Assembly (NCBI RefSeq): GCF_020859565.1
Contig: NZ_JAJHUO010000016.1
Coordinates: forward strand, 11,269-75,268
Source: Saccharothrix luteola
GTDB taxonomy: Bacteria; Actinomycetota; Actinomycetes; Mycobacteriales; Pseudonocardiaceae
Direction of reading: 5' to 3'
DNA length: 64,000 bases
The notes under the pieces are model-generated. The model was not told where the DNA came from, did no database searches, and worked only from the letters and a program-made list of their open reading frames with translations. Made by a program: the position numbers and the translations under genes. How positions within the stretch are numbered: position 1 is the stretch's first letter; each line of letters opens with the position of its first letter. This document shows positions 40,932 through 49,201 of this stretch, piece after piece.

Positions 40932-43547
40932 TCAACCGCTGCCGAGGCAGACGAACGGCCGCCGCAGCGGGTCGACCGCGATGGCGTCCGCCAGCGCCAC
41001 GGCCGGTCGGGCGCCGGCGGCCAGGCTGCGGTGGTAGTCGTCCATCGCGGCGGCGCACGCCTGGTCGCCGACCCGGCTCAGCGGGGCCACCACCATCTGC
41101 GAACCGCTGGCGAGCAGGGCGCTGGCGAAGCCGAGGGGCTCGTCACCCGGCCGGATCCGGTTGAGGGCGAGTTCGCACGCGGCCAGCACGACCTGCCGGG
41201 GCGGGTGGGCGAGCCCCGCCATCTCGTGCGCGTAGAGCGGGCCGTCGCTCAGCTCCAGCCGGGAGAACAGGGCGTTCTCCGGCTCGTGGACGCCGTGCGC
41301 GGCCAGGTGCGCGATCCCCGCGCCGGCCAACGCCTCCAGCACCGTGGCGACCGACGCCTGCCGTCCCGACATCAACGCGGCGGTGGCGTAGTGCGCGCCC
41401 AGCTTGTCGATCTCACCGACGGCGGCGGGCAGGCCGGGTCCGCGCACCAGCACCGTCCGCCCGGCGGGCCCGCCCTCGGCGCGGTCCGCGGCCAGCCACG
41501 CGGTGGCCGAGGGCGCCACGACGGTCGGTCGTCCGCGCAGCGTCGGCAACACTCCCCACGGCACCGCGTACAGCGCGCCGGTCGGCACGACGACCAGCTC
41601 GCGTTCGCCGATGAGCTCGGCCAACGGCGCGAACAGCTGCGCGTCGAGCCGGTCGGCCTGCTTGCGCGCCGACACCGACATCACCCGCAGCAGCGGTTCC
41701 GGCAGGTGGTCGGGCGCCAGCGCGTTGAGGTCCGCGTTCAGCATCCGGGCGCTCTCCGCCGCCCGCTCGGCCGACCCGAGCCGGGCCAGCCGCACGTCGG
41801 AGCCGACCACGACCACCGCGACGAGGTCGTCCTCGGACGCCGCGAAGCTGACCAGGGCCCGGTCGCCGAGCCGTGCCACGACGTCGGTCAGCCCGGCGAC
41901 CGGCCGCGGCCTGCCCCACCGGCCGGTGTGCCAGCCGAGGCGGTTGGCCTCGCGGAGGCGTTCGGTCCGGCGGGCGCGCAGCGCGGCGGTCGAGTGACCG
42001 TCGTGCTCGGCCTGGTGGATCGACTGGGTGAGGCTGCGCACCTCGGCGATCCGCTCGGCCAGCTCGGGGTTGTCGACGCGGGTCAGCGCCTCGTAGCGGT
42101 AGGTCTGGGCGCGCGTGCGCTCCAACCAGGAGAACAGCCGGCGCGCGTTGCCGCCGTCGAGCACCAGCCGGACGGCCAGCTCGGCCAGCTCCCGGCCGTG
42201 CAGCGCGGTCCCCGACAGCAGGTCGAGACCGCCCATCCGGTCGCGCACGTGGTCGAGGTCCGTCAGGCCGGCCCGGATCTCGGCGAGCGCGACGCCCCGT
42301 CGACCGCGGGCGACGGCGAGCTCGGCCCGGCACAGCCGGCGCAGCATGCGGTAGTCGATCGGGGCGAGCTTGCCGGGCCGGGGCACCCGGTCGAGGATGG
42401 CCTCCGCCGCGCCGACGTCGCCGCGGCGGATCTCCAGCCGCGCGGCGAGCATCCGGGCCAGAGCCGCCTGCTCGGCCAGCCGCGGCACGGGCAGCGAGTC
42501 GGCGAAGTCCACCGCCCGCCTGGACAGCGACCGGGACACCCGGCCGGACCGCAGCGCCAGCCGGGTGTCCACGCGCAGCCCGATCAGGGTCGCGTTCGCG
42601 ACGCACGTCTCGCAGCCCCAGCGCCGCATCCGCTGCCGCGCGGACGAGGCCATGGCGCGCGCCAGGTCGAGGTCGTCGGTCATGTACGCGGCCGCGGCCC
42701 GGTACAGCTCCACGTTGCCCAGGTACCGGGGCACGCCGCGCTCGGCGCGCAGCAGGGTCAGCACGGTGTCGAGTTGGCTGCCGGCCTCGTCCGCGAGCCC
42801 GGCGGCCATCAACGCCTGCCCGCGGTGCAGGCCGAGCAGGACCGGCACGTCCAGGCCCTCCTCGCGGTAGGAGCGCTCGCTCGCCTCGTAGCGCCGCAGG
42901 GACGCCGGCACGTCGCCGACCCGCAACTCCAGGAGCCCGAGTGCGAAGCTCGCGTCGGCCGCCCGGCTCGGCAGGCCGTGCTCGGTCGCCAACGCGAGCG
43001 CCCTGGTCAGGTCCTGTCGTCCTTGAGCGATCGATCCCAGCCTCGTGTGCGCGGTACCCCTGCTCCACAGCGACTTCACGATCAGCTCGAACAACGCGGG
43101 CGTGGGCTCACCGGACGCGAGCCTGCGCTCGTAGTTCTCCAGCGCGGAGTCGAAGAGGGGGATCGCGTCCTCGATCAACCCCGCGTTGAGCAGCAGCAGT
43201 CCGCGGTTGTGCTCGACGCCCCCGCGCAGTTCGTCCTTCACCAGCGGATCCGCCACGTCCTCGACCAGCAGCCGCACCCGGGCCAGCCCGTCCAGGCCCG
43301 CGGCCGGGCCGGAGGTCTCCGCCTCCAGCGCCGCCAGCGTCGAGGACAACCGGATCCGCGTCACGTGCCACTCCGCCCGGGTGGCCGGATCGGTGGGATC
43401 GACCGCGTCCGCCAGGCTCTGCCCGCGTCGCAGCAGGCGTACCGCATCGCGATGCCGTCCGGCGCACGACGCGTCCACTCCGCGGCGGTGCAGTTCGCGC
43501 GCTTCACGGATGACAGCGGTCTCGTCGCGGGCAACGGTCACGGGCAC
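40932..43547 (-). CDS. TPR-CHAT caspase-like protease
   Basis: 871 residues. Residues about 20-480 are tetratricopeptide-like helical pairs (NRGLLLLNAGLIEDAIPLFD, GTAHTRLGSIAQGRQDLTRA). The C-terminal 250 residues are a CHAT domain, with the caspase-like dyad intact: His751 in AHLAAHGVHE and Cys791 in VLAACELAL. Other landmarks are VVVPTGALYAVPWGVLPTL and LLASGSQMVVAPLSRV. CHAT enzymes are separase/caspase relatives used in bacterial conflict systems (established), where TPRs recognise a partner or substrate. It is downstream of the peptide gene beyond a terminator-like hairpin. GTG start. Confidence 0.92.
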   Translation of the reverse strand: MPVTVARDETAVIREARELHRRGVDASCAGRHRDAVRLLRRGQSLADAVDPTDPATRAEWHVTRIRLSSTLAALEAETSGPAAGLDGLARVRLLVEDVADPLVKDELRGGVEHNRGLLLLNAGLIEDAIPLFDSALENYERRLASGEPTPALFELIVKSLWSRGTAHTRLGSIAQGRQDLTRALALATEHGLPSRAADASFALGLLELRVGDVPASLRRYEASERSYREEGLDVPVLLGLHRGQALMAAGLADEAGSQLDTVLTLLRAERGVPRYLGNVELYRAAAAYMTDDLDLARAMASSARQRMRRWGCETCVANATLIGLRVDTRLALRSGRVSRSLSRRAVDFADSLPVPRLAEQAALARMLAARLEIRRGDVGAAEAILDRVPRPGKLAPIDYRMLRRLCRAELAVARGRRGVALAEIRAGLTDLDHVRDRMGGLDLLSGTALHGRELAELAVRLVLDGGNARRLFSWLERTRAQTYRYEALTRVDNPELAERIAEVRSLTQSIHQAEHDGHSTAALRARRTERLREANRLGWHTGRWGRPRPVAGLTDVVARLGDRALVSFAASEDDLVAVVVVGSDVRLARLGSAERAAESARMLNADLNALAPDHLPEPLLRVMSVSARKQADRLDAQLFAPLAELIGERELVVVPTGALYAVPWGVLPTLRGRPTVVAPSATAWLAADRAEGGPAGRTVLVRGPGLPAAVGEIDKLGAHYATAALMSGRQASVATVLEALAGAGIAHLAAHGVHEPENALFSRLELSDGPLYAHEMAGLAHPPRQVVLAACELALNRIRPGDEPLGFASALLASGSQMVVAPLSRVGDQACAAAMDDYHRSLAAGARPAVALADAIAVDPLRRPFVCLGSG

Positions 43548-43578
43548 CTGTCCATGACATCACAGAACGCAGCCGAAA

Positions 43579-43615
43579 GACGTCCGCCGGCCAGGAGATC
43601 CGGCCGGCGGACGTC
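43579..43615 (-). terminator. Terminator/attenuator between the peptide gene and the CHAT protease
   Basis: GACGTCCGCCGGCC and its exact complement form a 14-bp stem with a 9-nt loop; on the minus strand TTTC follows. It is 15 bp after the peptide stop and 31 bp before the CHAT start, so peptide transcripts should exceed protease transcripts. Confidence 0.75.
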
Positions 43616-43630
43616 ATGACGTTTGACAGG

Positions 43631-43849
43631 TCAGCGCGTCGGCGCCTTCGTCACGCAACCACCACTCACGCACCGCGGCGACAGCTCGCCGTTCTCGTAC
43701 GTGTGCTCGTGGTCGTGGCCGTTGTGCCCGTGCTGGTCCTGCCCGGTTTCCGGCGTGACCGGAGTCGTGGTCCCGCCCTGGTGGACGTTCTCGACGGTCT
43801 CGACGTTCTCGTCCACGAAGTCGTTCTTGGTCTCGATGGGCGTCGACAA
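43631..43849 (-). CDS. 72-residue His-rich acidic peptide with C-terminal Cys pair
   Basis: TTG start 43849 with GGGGAGGGAG at ideal spacing; the longer frame upstream has no site. The N-terminal half is acidic (TKNDFVDENVETVENV), the middle Thr/Pro-rich, then HGHNGHDHEHTYE, a probable metal-binding cluster, and a basic tail SPRCVSGGCVTKAPTR with two Cys. No signal peptide or membrane helix. It has its own terminator and a dyad overlapping a TTGACT hexamer upstream. Located between two CHAT-family genes it may be a protease substrate, inhibitor or modified peptide (inference). No family recognised. Confidence 0.6.
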   Translation of the reverse strand: MSTPIETKNDFVDENVETVENVHQGGTTTPVTPETGQDQHGHNGHDHEHTYENGELSPRCVSGGCVTKAPTR

Positions 43850-44135
43850 AACGATCTCCCTCCCCTGATGATCTGTCTTGGCCGTGCCTAGCGACTCATG
43901 TGATTGCTCTGAGTCAAGTTCGGCGGACCCCTCGTACCGCTCGAACAGGGCAATAGTGGCACAACGGCTTAACGAGGTAGAGGGAATTTCGCACATTGGG
44001 TAGGCAATCCGCCGTTGTCGTGCGTAAACGCCCGCAACTGTCACCCATTCAGGTAACGCACCACGGCGGTAGTTCGATCACCGAGGCCGACGACAGCGGC
44101 AGGTGTGCCGATTCGTCGGTGGCCGATACCGGGCC
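43850..44135. other. Leader region of the peptide gene
   Basis: 286 bp of comparatively AT-rich DNA without a gene between the pseudo-CHAT gene and the peptide gene. It contains the GACTCA/TGAGTC dyad and probably an independent promoter reading leftwards. Confidence 0.5.
43893..43917 (-). promoter_or_regulatory. Dyad overlapping a -35-like TTGACT upstream of the peptide gene
   Basis: GACTCA (43893-43898) and TGAGTC (43910-43915) are perfect inverted arms 11 bp apart; on the minus strand TTGACT overlaps one arm. No convincing -10 is seen, so this is a tentative promoter-operator. Confidence 0.4.
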
Positions 44136-45368
44136 TCAGCGGGCCGCCAGGTGCACGTCGATGCCGCGGTGCAGCGAGAAGACCAGGCCGAGCGGGTTGC
44201 GGTGCTCGTCCAGGAACGCGCGGGCGAGGTCGCGGACGACGTCGCCCAGCCTGGTGCCGGGCACCAGGAAGGCCTCGAACAGCCGCGTGGCGTACTCGCG
44301 GGCGAACGCGCGCGGCAGGTCGACCTGGGGCGCGACCAGGCAGCGCGCGCCCCGGAGCAGCAGGTGGTGGCCGAACGCCGGGTAGAACGCCGACGCGCCC
44401 TCGCCCGCGCCGACGACCACCACCGGCCTGCTCGCCAGCCCCGTCGCCAGCCAGGAGACCAGTTCGGCGCTGTCGATCTCCTCACCGTCGCCCAGCACGA
44501 GGCACGCCCGCCGGTCGTCCTCGTCCACCCGCCCGCGGCAGCCGAAGTAGACGACGTCGTCGGCGAAGCCCGGGCTCCGCAGGGCGTCGGCGAGCTCGGC
44601 CTTGGTGGTGCGGACCGTCGTGGCGGCCCTGGCGGAGAGGAACCCGATCAACGGGCGGACGCACGGCGTCGGGGGGTGGTCGCCGTCGACCCCCTCGTCG
44701 ACGTTCATGCCCACGGTGAGGCCGGAGCCCTTGACCGGGATCCGGCTGTCGAAGCCGGGTGAGCGGGAGAAGTTGTGCTCGACCAGGTGGCGGTAGCCCC
44801 AGAAACCACGCGGATCCCAGCGGTAGTCGTCGTCCCACACCGAGCCGTGGTCGTCGAGCGGGACGTAGAGCAGGCCCCACGGCACGAACAGGTCGTCGGA
44901 CTCGACGGTGACGACGTGCTCGCCGGTGCGCAGCGCCGCGAGGAGGAGGTCGCAGACCTCCTTGAGCCCGGCGTCGCCGTTGCGGAACAGCAGGGCGAAC
45001 AGGTCGTGACCGGCGCGGGCGAGCGCCAGCGCCGCCTCGTCGACGTCCCGGCCCGCGAGGTCCCAGTCGTCCACGAACGGACGGCGGGTCGGCCGCACGC
45101 CCGGCTCGACGTGCTCGACCAGCCCGGCGCGCCACCGCGCGCGCAGGTCGCCGACACCCGCCTCCAACGCCGACGCGCCCAGGTGCACCCGCCCCTGGCA
45201 ACCGCCGCCGTCCGGCCCGAACGCGCTGCCCCAGGCCTGGACGAGGTAGCCGTCGTCCAGGCGCGCGAACCGCAGGTGGATCGTGCGGTCGCGGTTGTCG
45301 CGCGTGTCCGGGACGGACCGGAGCCGGTCGCTGTGGTCGACCGTGACCGTGCTCGCCAGCTCGCGCAT
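44136..45368 (-). CDS. CHAT-family pseudoprotease coupled to the sigma factor
   Basis: 410 residues. The C-terminal 200 residues follow the CHAT pattern: LFVPWGLLYVPLD, DDVVYFGCRGRVDEDDRRAC, LVLGDGEEIDSAEL, RPVVVVGAGEGASAF, GARCLVAPQVDLPRAFA, HRNPLGLVFSLHRGIDVHL. The catalytic His of the C-H-G motif is Arg278 (CRG), and the catalytic Cys of N-A-C is replaced around residue 320 (GAGEG), so proteolysis is not expected. The N-terminal 150 residues are not recognised. Its ATG overlaps the sigma-factor stop (ATGA), implying tight coupling. It may be a decoy, scaffold or sensor for the active CHAT protease (inference). Confidence 0.82.
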   Translation of the reverse strand: MRELASTVTVDHSDRLRSVPDTRDNRDRTIHLRFARLDDGYLVQAWGSAFGPDGGGCQGRVHLGASALEAGVGDLRARWRAGLVEHVEPGVRPTRRPFVDDWDLAGRDVDEAALALARAGHDLFALLFRNGDAGLKEVCDLLLAALRTGEHVVTVESDDLFVPWGLLYVPLDDHGSVWDDDYRWDPRGFWGYRHLVEHNFSRSPGFDSRIPVKGSGLTVGMNVDEGVDGDHPPTPCVRPLIGFLSARAATTVRTTKAELADALRSPGFADDVVYFGCRGRVDEDDRRACLVLGDGEEIDSAELVSWLATGLASRPVVVVGAGEGASAFYPAFGHHLLLRGARCLVAPQVDLPRAFAREYATRLFEAFLVPGTRLGDVVRDLARAFLDEHRNPLGLVFSLHRGIDVHLAAR

Positions 45369-46363
45369 CAGGCCTCGGCCTCACCGACGGGCAGGTCGGC
45401 GCGGACCTCCTGGAGCAGGTGGCCGTCGCCGAGGTAGACCCGGAACACGAGTTCGAGCGTGCCCCGCTCGACCGGCACCACGCGGAACCGCACCGCGGCC
45501 GCGTCGAAGTCGTCGGGCAGCCGGAACACGCGGGTCAGGGGTTCGACGGTGGCGCCCTCGGCGTGCAGCAGCACGCGCACCACCTCGGGAACGGGCGGGG
45601 CGTCGTGCCCGGACGTCGTCAGGGCGTCCCGGACCACCGTGTAGCCGAACTCGACCTCCGCCGGCGCACCGACGACCACCGGCGCGCCGGAGCGCAACCG
45701 CACCCGCGGGTCGCGGGGCGGGTGCTGCGGCCGTGCGGGGGACGGCAGACCCGGCCACCCCGTCTCGGCGTCGAGGTGGGCGCGCAGCACGTCCAGGCAG
45801 CGGTTGCCGGTCGGGCCGGCGCTCCCGCGCGGTGCGGACAGGGCTCCGGCGACCGAGCGGTACTCGGCCCGGCCGGAGAGCGCGGTCAGGCGCAGGAGTT
45901 CCTGGCACCGCCGGGACAGGCGGCCGAACGCCCGCCACAGCCGGTGGTCCCGGTCGTCGAGCAGCACGGCGTCCTCGGGCAGGCCGTACTCGCCGACCAG
46001 CTCCGCGGACCCGTCGCTCACCGCCGCCGCACGGCGTGCCGGTGTCCAGGTCCGCTGGGCCTCGCGGCGCGTCGTGACGACGAGCCACGAAGCCAACGCG
46101 CGCGGGTCGGTCGGCCGTTCGAGGTCGCGCAGCAGCGAGAGCCAGACCGTCTGCACGACGTCCTCCGCCGTGGCGCGGTCCAGCCCGTTGCCCCGGGCGA
46201 CGTGCCACACCAGCGGCGTGAGGTCCGCGATCAACGCGTCCAGCGCCCGGCGGTCGCCCTCGCGCGCGGCGATCAGGCAGGCGGCGTGCCGCTCCGCGCC
46301 CACCAACTCCGGCCAGTGGGGTTCGGGGTCGAATCCGGTCCGCTGTGTTCCGGGCAGTGCCAC
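45368..46363 (-). CDS. ECF-like sigma factor with C-terminal beta-rich extension
   Basis: 331 residues. Sigma region 2: ALIADLTPLVWHVARGNGLD, TAEDVVQTVWLSLLRDLERP, RALASWLVVTTRREAQR. Region 4: LWRAFGRLSRRCQELLRLTA, YRSVAGALSAPRGSAGPTGN, RCLDVLRAHL. A further 115 residues (about 215-331) form strands (APVVVGAPAEVEFGYTVVRD, RGTLELVFRVYLGDGHLLQE), an extra domain absent from simple ECF sigmas and perhaps a built-in sensor or partner-binding module. The start is GTG 46363 with GGAAAAGG upstream. No anti-sigma gene is adjacent; the coupled pseudo-CHAT protein could serve that role (inference). Confidence 0.88.
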   Translation of the reverse strand: MALPGTQRTGFDPEPHWPELVGAERHAACLIAAREGDRRALDALIADLTPLVWHVARGNGLDRATAEDVVQTVWLSLLRDLERPTDPRALASWLVVTTRREAQRTWTPARRAAAVSDGSAELVGEYGLPEDAVLLDDRDHRLWRAFGRLSRRCQELLRLTALSGRAEYRSVAGALSAPRGSAGPTGNRCLDVLRAHLDAETGWPGLPSPARPQHPPRDPRVRLRSGAPVVVGAPAEVEFGYTVVRDALTTSGHDAPPVPEVVRVLLHAEGATVEPLTRVFRLPDDFDAAAVRFRVVPVERGTLELVFRVYLGDGHLLQEVRADLPVGEAEA

Positions 46364-46431
46364 CACTCCCTTTTCCGGGGTGAACAACGCACGTTCGACC
46401 GCTACACCACCACGAGCGCGCGACAAGTTGC

Positions 46432-46445
46432 CCGCACTAGTGCGG
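46432..46445 (-). promoter_or_regulatory. Perfect palindrome upstream of the sigma-factor gene
   Basis: CCGCACTAGTGCGG is an exact 14-bp palindrome about 70 bp upstream of the sigma start; outer AGTTG and CAACT extend the symmetry imperfectly. Candidate operator of the CHAT locus. Confidence 0.55.
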
Positions 46446-46489
46446 TCGACAACTCCCGAGTTCCATCGGAAAGCCTTGTGGTGAACGCG

Positions 46490-46521
46490 AAAAGCCCCGC
46501 CCTCGGGAGCGAGGACGGGGC
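46490..46521 (-). terminator. Intrinsic terminator of the lipoprotein gene
   Basis: On the minus strand a 12-bp stem (11 of 12 paired, GCCCCGTCCTCG with CGAGGGCGGGGC) with a 4-nt loop is followed by TTTT, 12 bp after the lipoprotein stop. Confidence 0.85.
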
Positions 46522-46533
46522 GGGGCGGAGGGG

Positions 46534-46947
46534 CTAGGGCTGGTCGGGCCGGTAGCAGTCCTCGAAGCCGTCGGGCTTGGGCTGGTTGCCCGCGAACGCG
46601 GTCACGACGTCCTGCTGCTTGAGGTTCTCGGGGTAGCCGGGCCAGTCCGGCTCCTGCCCGTTGACGTGCAGTTCGTCCAGCCAGTAGCCGGATTGCCCGG
46701 ACACCTTCGCGAACTCCAGGTCGCAGCCCTTGACGCGCACCGTGACCTCGATGGTCTTCTGCGACGACTTGACCGTCCGCTTGCCGATCTTCTTGGACTT
46801 CTTCTCGGACTCGCTGCGCGGCTCGCCGACCGCGGTGAAGCCGGCGGCCTTCAGCTCGTCGACGAACTTGTCCTCGTTGCTGGAGCACCCGACCAGGGAA
46901 GCGCTCAACCCCAGTGCCAGCAGCACGGACGCGACCTTCGTGTTCAT
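46534..46947 (-). CDS. Small lipoprotein
   Basis: 137 residues from ATG 46947. Signal sequence with lipobox LVGC (MNTKVASVLLALGLSASLVG then Cys). The mature part has a Lys-rich segment (SESEKKSKKIGKRTVKSS), strand-rich IEVTVRVKGCDLEF and a tail with a Cys (FEDCYRPDQP) that may pair with the Cys of KGCDL. No family recognised. Anchored on the outer face of the membrane. Divergent from the second lipoprotein at 47056; a strong terminator separates it from the sigma-CHAT locus. Confidence 0.78.
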   Translation of the reverse strand: MNTKVASVLLALGLSASLVGCSSNEDKFVDELKAAGFTAVGEPRSESEKKSKKIGKRTVKSSQKTIEVTVRVKGCDLEFAKVSGQSGYWLDELHVNGQEPDWPGYPENLKQQDVVTAFAGNQPKPDGFEDCYRPDQP

Positions 46948-47055
46948 GCGCAAAGCAAACCCGGAGTGGCGAAACGTCCGCGCCCACCCCACCCAACCGT
47001 TACCGCGCCGTGACGTGGAACCGATCGCAACCGCCGGCCTCCTCGGCACGTCCCA

Positions 47056-47607
47056 GTGACCGTGACGACGCTGCCGCCCGCCAGGGGATCGAACGCGACG
47101 AGCCACGCCGAGCCGGGTGCGAACCGGGCCACGCGGTCGGGGGTGGTCCTCGTCGCGCTCCTCGCGCTGGTCACGGGGTGCTCGACCGCCGTGACCGGCG
47201 CCGGCTCCGGGGCGGTGACCACGACGGTCGAGGCGGAGCCGACCACCGAGCCGACCGCGGAGCCGACGACCGAGTCGACCCCGGAGCCGACTGCCGAGGC
47301 CGACCCCGTCCCGCTGCCGACGATCGACGAGGGCGCGCCCGCCCAGTACTGCGACGACCCGTTCCCCGGCGCGCTGGGCAAGCCCATGCTGGCCGTCGTC
47401 GTGGAGACGCCGTCGGGCCGGCTGACGTGCGACCAGGCCGCCGCGGTGCTGTTCGACTACTACGCCCGACGCCGCGACCCGACCCCGGGACTCGCGCCGC
47501 TGGTGATCGGCTCGATGACGTGCAACCAGGTCCCCGAACCGGCGCTGCCGCAGGTCGTGTGCGCGGACGAGGACAACCTCGTCTACTCGATGTGGCCGCA
47601 GACGTGA
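47056..47607 (+). CDS. Lipoprotein with Thr/Glu/Pro linker
   Basis: 183 residues. A long hydrophilic N-region precedes the hydrophobic segment and lipobox VTGC (GVVLVALLALVTG then Cys). A low-complexity TEPTAEPTTESTPEPTAEAD linker spans the cell wall, followed by a compact C-terminal domain with four Cys (AQYCDDPFPG, RLTCDQAAAV, SMTCNQVPEP, QVVCADEDN), likely two disulfides. GTG start without a clear ribosome site; a later start is possible. Function unknown. Confidence 0.72.
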   Translation: MTVTTLPPARGSNATSHAEPGANRATRSGVVLVALLALVTGCSTAVTGAGSGAVTTTVEAEPTTEPTAEPTTESTPEPTAEADPVPLPTIDEGAPAQYCDDPFPGALGKPMLAVVVETPSGRLTCDQAAAVLFDYYARRRDPTPGLAPLVIGSMTCNQVPEPALPQVVCADEDNLVYSMWPQT

Positions 47608-47617
47608 CGCTGAGGGC

Positions 47618-49201
47618 TCAGAACCGCCCGAACAGCCACTGACCCGGCTTGTCCGGCGTCGGGTCCAGGCAGAACTCCCTGGTGGCGCGGATGATGTCGG
47701 CCGTCCCGACGGTGCCGCGGCGGTCGGCGTCGAGGCGTTCGAACAGGGTCCGGGCGTCGGGGTCGGGCAGGCCGCACCGGGTCATCAGGGTCAGGAACTC
47801 GTCGCGTTCCACCACGCCCGAGCCGTTCGCGTCGACCAGCGCCAGCACGGCCGCCGCGAGCGGGTGCAGCGTCCGGTCGAACGCGGTGTGCGCGGCGCGG
47901 CCCGCCCAGGCGAGGAACTCGGCCTTGCTGACGCGGCCGTCGTCGTCGGTGTCGGACTCGGCGGCCAGCGCGCGCCACAGGCCCCGGTAGCCGAGCCGGA
48001 CGGCCATCGCGGCGGCCGAGCGGGGCGGGTGGCCGAACGACTGGACCAGGCGCAGCGCGAAGACCTCGTAGTCGTCGCGGCGCAGGTAGCCGTCGCCGGT
48101 CGCGTCCAGGAGGTCGAAGCGGACGGACGGCGTGGCCGGGGTGCGGGTGTGGCCGGTGACCTCGGCCGCCCAGTCCGTCGCGTCGGGGTGGGCGGCGGTG
48201 AGGATCGTGCCGTGGTCGGCCTCCGCGTACGTGGTGAGGTGGACCGTGCTGCCCGCGGTGGCGATGTCGTCGGCGAAGTCGTGGACCACGGCGGGCGGCA
48301 CGATCTCGTCGAGCCCGGCCGCGGCGAGGAAGACCGGGCGGTCCAGGCGGGTGACCGGGACGCGGCACTCGTCCAGCACCCTGGCCACGTCGACGTGGCG
48401 GGTCAGGTCGGTCATGCCGGTCTCGTGGTTGGTGATCGTCCTGGTGGCGCGGAGCATCTCGACCAGGGACACGCGTTCGGCCAGGTCGACCAGGGTGAGG
48501 CCGCGCTCGGTGAGGAAGCCGTCGGCGAAGCCCGGGTACCGGGTGCGCATGCCGGCCAGGACGATCGGCACGAACGCGCACACGGGCCCGGCCGCGTCGC
48601 TGGTGCGGGTGGCGATCACGCGGACCAGGTGCACGGGTGGCGCGAGCGCGACCGTGCCGAGGAAGTCCAGCTCCGGCGCGTACTCCGTGGCGACCAGGGC
48701 GGTGAACAGCGCGGCGTGGCCGCCTTGCGAGAAGCCCGCGACGAGCCACCGGCGGTCGAGCGGGTGGTCGAGCCGCCGGGCGGCGCGGACGATGTCGATC
48801 ACGTCGTCGGCCACCGCCTCGCCGTTGAGGTACGGGTGCGGGCCGGGGGTGGCGAGACCTTCGTAGTCGGTCGCGGTGACCGCGTAGCCGGACGCGAGCC
48901 AGGCGGCGATGTGCGCGCGTTCCAACCGGAGCAGGCCGGTGCGCGACGGCGCGGTGCGGTCGGACAGGCCGGTGGTGCCGTGCGCGTAGCTGACGACGGG
49001 CCAGCCGGCGGCGGGAGGCGTGCCTTCGGGGACGAACACCGACCCGGTGACGAGGCGGCCCCGGCCGTCGTGCCCGACGCCTTGGTAGAACACGCGGTAC
49101 GCGGCCTCGGCGTGGTCCGGGCGGAACCGGCGCGGGAGCGGGTCGGCGCGGATCAGCGCGCCGGGTCGTCTGCCGGGTTCGGTGCCGGTGGGTGCGTTCA
49201 T
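47618..49201 (-). CDS. Secretory-lipase-like hydrolase fused to four EF-hands
   Basis: 527 residues. Residues 1-345 are an alpha/beta hydrolase of the LIP (secretory lipase) type: SYAHGTTGLSD, nucleophile Ser in VAGFSQGGHAALF, acid in GLDEIVPP and His in AEADHGTIL. Residues 360-527 carry four EF-hand loops: DATGDGYLRRDD, DTDDDGRVSKAE, DANGSGVVERDE and the weaker DADRRGTVGTAD, a calerythrin-like calcium-binding module. No signal peptide is visible, so it may be intracellular. ATG start. The fusion implies calcium-controlled lipid or ester hydrolysis (inference). Convergent with the lipoprotein gene. Confidence 0.88.
   Translation of the reverse strand: MNAPTGTEPGRRPGALIRADPLPRRFRPDHAEAAYRVFYQGVGHDGRGRLVTGSVFVPEGTPPAAGWPVVSYAHGTTGLSDRTAPSRTGLLRLERAHIAAWLASGYAVTATDYEGLATPGPHPYLNGEAVADDVIDIVRAARRLDHPLDRRWLVAGFSQGGHAALFTALVATEYAPELDFLGTVALAPPVHLVRVIATRTSDAAGPVCAFVPIVLAGMRTRYPGFADGFLTERGLTLVDLAERVSLVEMLRATRTITNHETGMTDLTRHVDVARVLDECRVPVTRLDRPVFLAAAGLDEIVPPAVVHDFADDIATAGSTVHLTTYAEADHGTILTAAHPDATDWAAEVTGHTRTPATPSVRFDLLDATGDGYLRRDDYEVFALRLVQSFGHPPRSAAAMAVRLGYRGLWRALAAESDTDDDGRVSKAEFLAWAGRAAHTAFDRTLHPLAAAVLALVDANGSGVVERDEFLTLMTRCGLPDPDARTLFERLDADRRGTVGTADIIRATREFCLDPTPDKPGQWLFGRF

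Noticed and set aside
40044..43619. A 1191-codon plus-strand frame opposite the DUF6461 and CHAT genes
   Set aside because: Low-complexity shadow; the minus-strand genes carry intact domain motifs.
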